From Acetofilamentum sp. (GTDB lineage: Bacteria > Bacteroidota > Bacteroidia > Bacteroidales > JAFGUD01): a stretch of 9,291 bases of DNA. The notes beneath the pieces are model-generated. The model was not told where the DNA came from, searched no databases, and saw nothing but the letters and a program-made list of their open reading frames with translations. This document shows, piece by piece, positions 6,317 through 9,291 of this stretch. A program made the position numbers and the translations under genes. The stretch is taken from NCBI GenBank assembly GCA_020722645.1, contig DYKL01000121.1:1-9291 (forward strand), read 5' to 3'. Within the stretch, counting starts at the first letter, position 1. Each line of letters begins with the position of its first letter.

Positions 6317-7261
6317 ATGAAAAAGATTTTCTCTCTTTTGCTTTTTTTTGTTTTGACATTTTACTATTCTGTAAATGCTCAAGAAAATGTTGTATTCGAT
6401 TTTGAAAATTTGAACCTGCCGGATACTGGATTTTGGAATGGTGCTGATAATTCAGGTTTTTATGGCAATGATATTTTGTCATTCGAAAATTATTGCAATA
6501 CACAATATAATTATTGGTCTGGCTTTTCATACAGCAACTGGACTGATACATACAATCAAAGTCTTGATAATCAATGGAGTACGTATGTTGGGCAAGCATA
6601 TTCAGGTAATGTTTTCGGACTAGCTTATGTTCCGATAGATTGTAACAATAATTATCAAAATATTCCGATAAATTTAAGTTTTATTAATCCGGTAGAAATT
6701 AAAAATATAAAACTTTCAAACTCAACTTATACAGCTTTGACGATTCTAAATGGAGATGCCATTTGTTCGGCTTTTTCGGAAGGTGATTATTTTTTTGTAA
6801 AAATAACTAGCTATTATCTGGGGCTTGAAACAGGTGCCGATACCTTGTATCTTGCTGATTACAGAAATGGTCAAAATATAATTATAAATACTTGGACAGA
6901 AGTTGATTTGACAAATCTTGGGACTGTCGATTCTTTGCATTTCAACCTTTTCTCTTCTGATACAGGAATTTATGGAATGAATACACCTGCATATTTTTGT
7001 TTAGATGATGTTGAATATATCAGTAATACAATTATTAGTGAAAAAAATGAAAATTTAATACAAATCTATCCAAATCCTGCTTCTGACTTTATTACTATTT
7101 CGGATAAGTTCGATTTTTTAAGCATTTATGATATGTCGGGAAAAATAATTATGGTAACAACCGATAATATTATAGATGTCAGAGATTTTCAAAATGGGAT
7201 ATATATCGTCAAAATCGAAACTGAAAATCAAATTAATACAACGAAATTCATAAAAATCTAA
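6317..7261 (+). CDS. Secreted DUF4465-like (BtuH-type) putative cobalamin-binding surface protein with T9SS sorting domain
   Basis: This encodes a 314-residue secreted protein. Residues 1-21 are a signal peptide (cleavage near VNA|QE). Residues about 24-235 resemble DUF4465: DTGFWNG (36-42), YWSGFSYSNWTDTYNQSLDNQWSTY within 66-90, and GIYGMNTPAYFCLDDVEYI (217-235). Residues about 247-314 are a type A T9SS sorting domain: YPNP at 251-254, IYDMSGKII (270-278), FQNGIYIVKI (291-300) and the terminal KFIKI. T9SS would move it across the outer membrane and anchor or release it. From memory, the BtuH B12-binding proteins of gut Bacteroides belong to this family but are lipoproteins; with the cobalamin riboswitch upstream, a role in capturing B12 at the cell surface is a good inference. 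There is no BtuB or BtuG gene beside it, and the next gene is convergent, 16 bp away, so it is probably monocistronic. Confidence 0.85.
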   Translation: MKKIFSLLLFFVLTFYYSVNAQENVVFDFENLNLPDTGFWNGADNSGFYGNDILSFENYCNTQYNYWSGFSYSNWTDTYNQSLDNQWSTYVGQAYSGNVFGLAYVPIDCNNNYQNIPINLSFINPVEIKNIKLSNSTYTALTILNGDAICSAFSEGDYFFVKITSYYLGLETGADTLYLADYRNGQNIIINTWTEVDLTNLGTVDSLHFNLFSSDTGIYGMNTPAYFCLDDVEYISNTIISEKNENLIQIYPNPASDFITISDKFDFLSIYDMSGKIIMVTTDNIIDVRDFQNGIYIVKIETENQINTTKFIKI

Positions 7262-7277
7262 AGTCAATAAACCTGCA

Positions 7278-8024
7278 TCATTTAGGCAAATACTCATCAA
7301 AAATGTTCGACATAGCTTTAAAAATGTTGTCTTTTGCATAAGGGTTAAACTTTTGCATTTGTTCAATTAAAGGCAACATTTTTCTACGGTTTGTCAATTT
7401 GTCATAAATACAGGTTTTAACTTCTGTCGTAATATTTCTGATTTTTGCATATTTTTCTATATCCTCTTTACTCAGATATATCATAGGTCTTATCAGGTGC
7501 ATTCTGCCTTCAAACATTTTAAGGTTAGCCGGCAAAGAACTGATGCTTGAATGATAAACTAAGTTCATCAAAAAAGTTTCAACTGCATCATCTTTGTGAT
7601 GTCCTAATGCTAATTTGTTGAAATTATGTTGTTTAGAATAGTTGAAAAGTTCTTTTCTGCGGTTCCACGAACAAATAAAACAAGGATTGGTCGTAATTTT
7701 TGATTCGTCAATTTCTATCTCTTTTTCAACGTAAATAAGCTCAATTCCCAGATTACTGCAAAAATCTGAAAGAGAATCTTTTCTTATCTGATAAGGAATA
7801 TTTAAAATGTTGATGTGCAGTGCTTTAATCTCAAAGTCAAATTTGTAATACTTTTTTTTATTTGACAGCAATTCAAGTAAAACCAACGAATCAAGACCAC
7901 CGGAAATCCCGACAAGAACTTTATCATTTTGTTCAATCATTTCAAATTTCTTAATCGCTTTGTCTGTTAATTGCTGAACATTATTTACATTTTTTTTTTC
8001 TGCTTTTTTTTCTTTTTTGTTCAT
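7278..8024 (-). CDS. ttcA: TtcA-like tRNA 2-thiocytidine biosynthesis protein (PP-loop ATPase)
   Basis: This 248-residue cytoplasmic protein belongs to the TtcA/TtuA PP-loop family, which activates a tRNA base with ATP and inserts sulfur with the help of an iron-sulfur cluster. The PP-loop is SGGLDS at 41-46. The family's CxxC is CFIC at 115-118, and Cys205 (EVKTCIYD) is a third candidate cluster ligand. GHHKDDAVETFLMNL (141-155) is the second conserved family motif. Length and spacing fit TtcA, which makes 2-thiocytidine at tRNA position 32. The first 15 residues are very lysine-rich and may be a loose tail; the start at 8024 is the first ATG of the frame. It faces the surface-protein gene tail to tail with only 16 bp between them and no clear terminator, and is divergent from mdh. 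A CAAAATTA at 8116-8123 reads TAATTTTG on the minus strand, a possible -7 box without a good -33 element. Confidence 0.85.
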   Translation of the reverse strand: MNKKEKKAEKKNVNNVQQLTDKAIKKFEMIEQNDKVLVGISGGLDSLVLLELLSNKKKYYKFDFEIKALHINILNIPYQIRKDSLSDFCSNLGIELIYVEKEIEIDESKITTNPCFICSWNRRKELFNYSKQHNFNKLALGHHKDDAVETFLMNLVYHSSISSLPANLKMFEGRMHLIRPMIYLSKEDIEKYAKIRNITTEVKTCIYDKLTNRRKMLPLIEQMQKFNPYAKDNIFKAMSNIFDEYLPK

Positions 8025-8080
8025 TTAATAATTGTATAAAAAAATATTATTTAATTTTTTTAAGAAAAAAGGAAGTTAAA

Positions 8081-8114
8081 TTTGTATATTTGAATATAAA
8101 TTTTATTATTTTTG
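8081..8114 (+). promoter_or_regulatory. Candidate mdh promoter
   Basis: TATTTTTG at 8107-8114 matches the Bacteroidota -7 consensus TAnnTTTG, and TTTG at 8081-8084 lies 22 bp upstream as a -33 element. The predicted transcript would have a leader of about 28 nt before the ATG at 8149. A second match, TATATTTG at 8085-8092, has no good upstream partner. Confidence 0.55.
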
Positions 8115-8148
8115 GCAAAATTAAATTAAACCCTAAAATAAAAAAATT

Positions 8149-9087
8149 ATGCCAAAAGTATCAATAATTGGAGCCGGAAATGTTGGAGCAACTGTTGCTG
8201 ACGTATTAGCACAACAAGGAATATTCGGAAAAGTAGTTTTATTGGATATTGTAAAAGGTAAAGCCGAAGGCAAAGCCTTAGATATGTGGGAAAGTGCACC
8301 TCTTAGAGGTTCAGACACAAAAGTTGTTGGCGTTACAAACGATTATCAAGCAACAGAAGAATCAGATGTTGTTGTTATTACCTCCGGAGTCCCCAGAAAA
8401 GAAGGTCAAAGTAGAGATGATTTAATTTCTATTAATGCAAAAATAGTTAAAGAAGTTACCGAAAACGTAGTGAGATATTCTCCTGATGCCAAAATTATCA
8501 TAGTTTCAAATCCGCTTGATGTGTTGACTTACGTAGCTTCAATTACAGCTAAAAAACCTAAAAATGAAGTTTTTGGAATGGCTGGCGTCCTTGATTCTGC
8601 AAGATACAGGTCTTTTATTGCATTGGAATTAGGAGTTTCAGTACGAAGTATTCACGCTACTCTTTTAGGCGGACATGGAGATTTTATGGTGCCTTTGCCT
8701 AGATATACTTATGTTGGTGGAATGCCTTTAACTCAATTGATGTCCAAAGAAAAAATAGATGCAATTGTTAAAAGAACCCAATTTGGTGGCGGTGAAATTA
8801 TTAAATTAATTGGAACATCTGCTTGGATTGCCCCGGGTAACTCAGTTGCAGATATGGTTTATTCGATTTTAGGCGATTGTAACAGAATTTTACCGGTTTG
8901 TGCTTATCTCGAAGGACAGTACGGATACAATAACGTATATCTGGGAGTTCCGGCTGTGATTGGTAAAAACGGAATCAACAAAATTCTTGAGATTGAACTT
9001 AATGAAGAAGAAAAAGCAATGTTAGACAGATCTTACAAAGGAGTTAAAGAATTGATGGATGTTGTAGATAAAATGGGATTATTTTAA
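8149..9087 (+). CDS. mdh: Malate dehydrogenase, LDH-like type
   Basis: This 312-residue enzyme interconverts malate and oxaloacetate using NAD in the cytoplasm (TCA cycle or its reductive branch). The Rossmann motif GAGNVG is at 8-13 and Asp33, at the end of the second strand (VVLLDI), indicates NAD preference. The active-site loop reads GVPRKEGQSRDDL (80-92); Arg83 in place of the Gln of lactate dehydrogenase marks malate specificity, with Arg89 as the mobile-loop arginine. Asn121 (VSNPLDV), Asp149 and Arg152 (VLDSARYR) and catalytic His176 (GGHGDFMVP) are all present. Length is normal for this family. It has its own promoter candidate upstream and a terminator hairpin at its stop codon, so it is probably monocistronic. 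The preceding AAAAAAATT leader gives no strong Shine-Dalgarno site. Confidence 0.97.
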   Translation: MPKVSIIGAGNVGATVADVLAQQGIFGKVVLLDIVKGKAEGKALDMWESAPLRGSDTKVVGVTNDYQATEESDVVVITSGVPRKEGQSRDDLISINAKIVKEVTENVVRYSPDAKIIIVSNPLDVLTYVASITAKKPKNEVFGMAGVLDSARYRSFIALELGVSVRSIHATLLGGHGDFMVPLPRYTYVGGMPLTQLMSKEKIDAIVKRTQFGGGEIIKLIGTSAWIAPGNSVADMVYSILGDCNRILPVCAYLEGQYGYNNVYLGVPAVIGKNGINKILEIELNEEEKAMLDRSYKGVKELMDVVDKMGLF

Positions 9088-9099
9088 TCCCATTTTTTT
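9071..9099 (+). terminator. Intrinsic terminator overlapping the mdh stop codon
   Basis: AAATGGGATTA (9071-9081) pairs perfectly with TAATCCCATTT (9085-9095) around a TTT loop, and the 3' arm runs into seven T residues (9093-9099). The 5' arm is made of the last codons of mdh and the TAA stop is in the 3' arm. Confidence 0.88.
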
Positions 9100-9166
9100 A
9101 TAAAAACTGTTTGTGTCGATTTTTTTTAATATTTTTGAAGTGTGATTTACTATTTTTTTTAATAAA

Positions 9167-9190
9167 TTTTCAGCATTAAAATGCTGAAAA
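9167..9190. repeat. 10-bp inverted repeat in the gene-free 3' end
   Basis: TTTTCAGCAT (9167-9176) and ATGCTGAAAA (9181-9190) are perfect reverse complements around TTAA. On the plus strand no T-tract follows; on the minus strand the arm is followed by TTTATT, so it might weakly end a leftward transcript from beyond the window. The remaining sequence from 9100 to 9291 shows no convincing gene or promoter. Confidence 0.6.
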
Positions 9191-9291
9191 ACAATTCAAT
9201 GAATATATTTAGAAAAATATCTGTTTTTTTATAATACCTTAAATCCGTAAGTCTATACTTATATATCTGAAATTCAGCCAGGTGAAAACAC

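Noticed and set aside
9270..9291. Second riboswitch start suggested by GGTGAAAACAC at the window end
   Set aside because: Only one short motif is visible and the sequence stops; it cannot be supported.

Overview
The window is AT-rich DNA that looks like a member of the Bacteroidota, probably a Bacteroidales- or Flavobacteriia-like organism. The signs are a TonB-dependent receptor with an N-terminal carboxypeptidase-like domain followed by a DUF4249-type lipoprotein, a secreted protein with a type IX secretion (T9SS) sorting tail, TAnnTTTG-type promoter boxes, and weak or absent Shine-Dalgarno sites. This placement rests on gene content and motifs read by eye; no database search was possible.

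Layout. Positions 1-288 are an array of 36 octamers in perfect 8-bp register, in two differently worded blocks, ending just before a TonB-dependent receptor gene (305-2692). A DUF4249-like lipoprotein gene (2713-3669) follows 20 bp later and probably forms an operon with it. A 255-bp intergenic region with an inverted repeat precedes an AlkC-type DNA glycosylase gene (3925-5025), which is followed at once by an ATP-grasp enzyme gene (5055-5912). Immediately after that stop codon lies a cobalamin riboswitch (about 5924-6196) with an expression platform up to 6316. It controls a single gene (6317-7261) for a secreted DUF4465-like protein with a T9SS sorting domain, a likely cell-surface vitamin B12-binding protein. 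Convergent to it is a TtcA-like tRNA thiolation gene (8024-7278, minus strand). Divergent from that is malate dehydrogenase (8149-9087) with its own promoter and a terminator that overlaps its stop codon. The last 200 bp hold no gene that I can see, only a short hairpin.

How the parts relate. The receptor and lipoprotein probably form an outer-membrane uptake pair of unknown substrate. The AlkC glycosylase and the ATP-grasp enzyme are co-directional and probably co-transcribed. The riboswitch gene is a monocistronic B12-responsive surface protein with no BtuB neighbour in the window. TtcA and Mdh are housekeeping genes.

The most unusual signals are two families of very short tandem repeats. 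One is the octamer array before the receptor. The other is an AGTT-phased 7/9-bp family found inside the cobalamin riboswitch and, in reverse orientation, directly upstream of the AlkC and ATP-grasp start codons.
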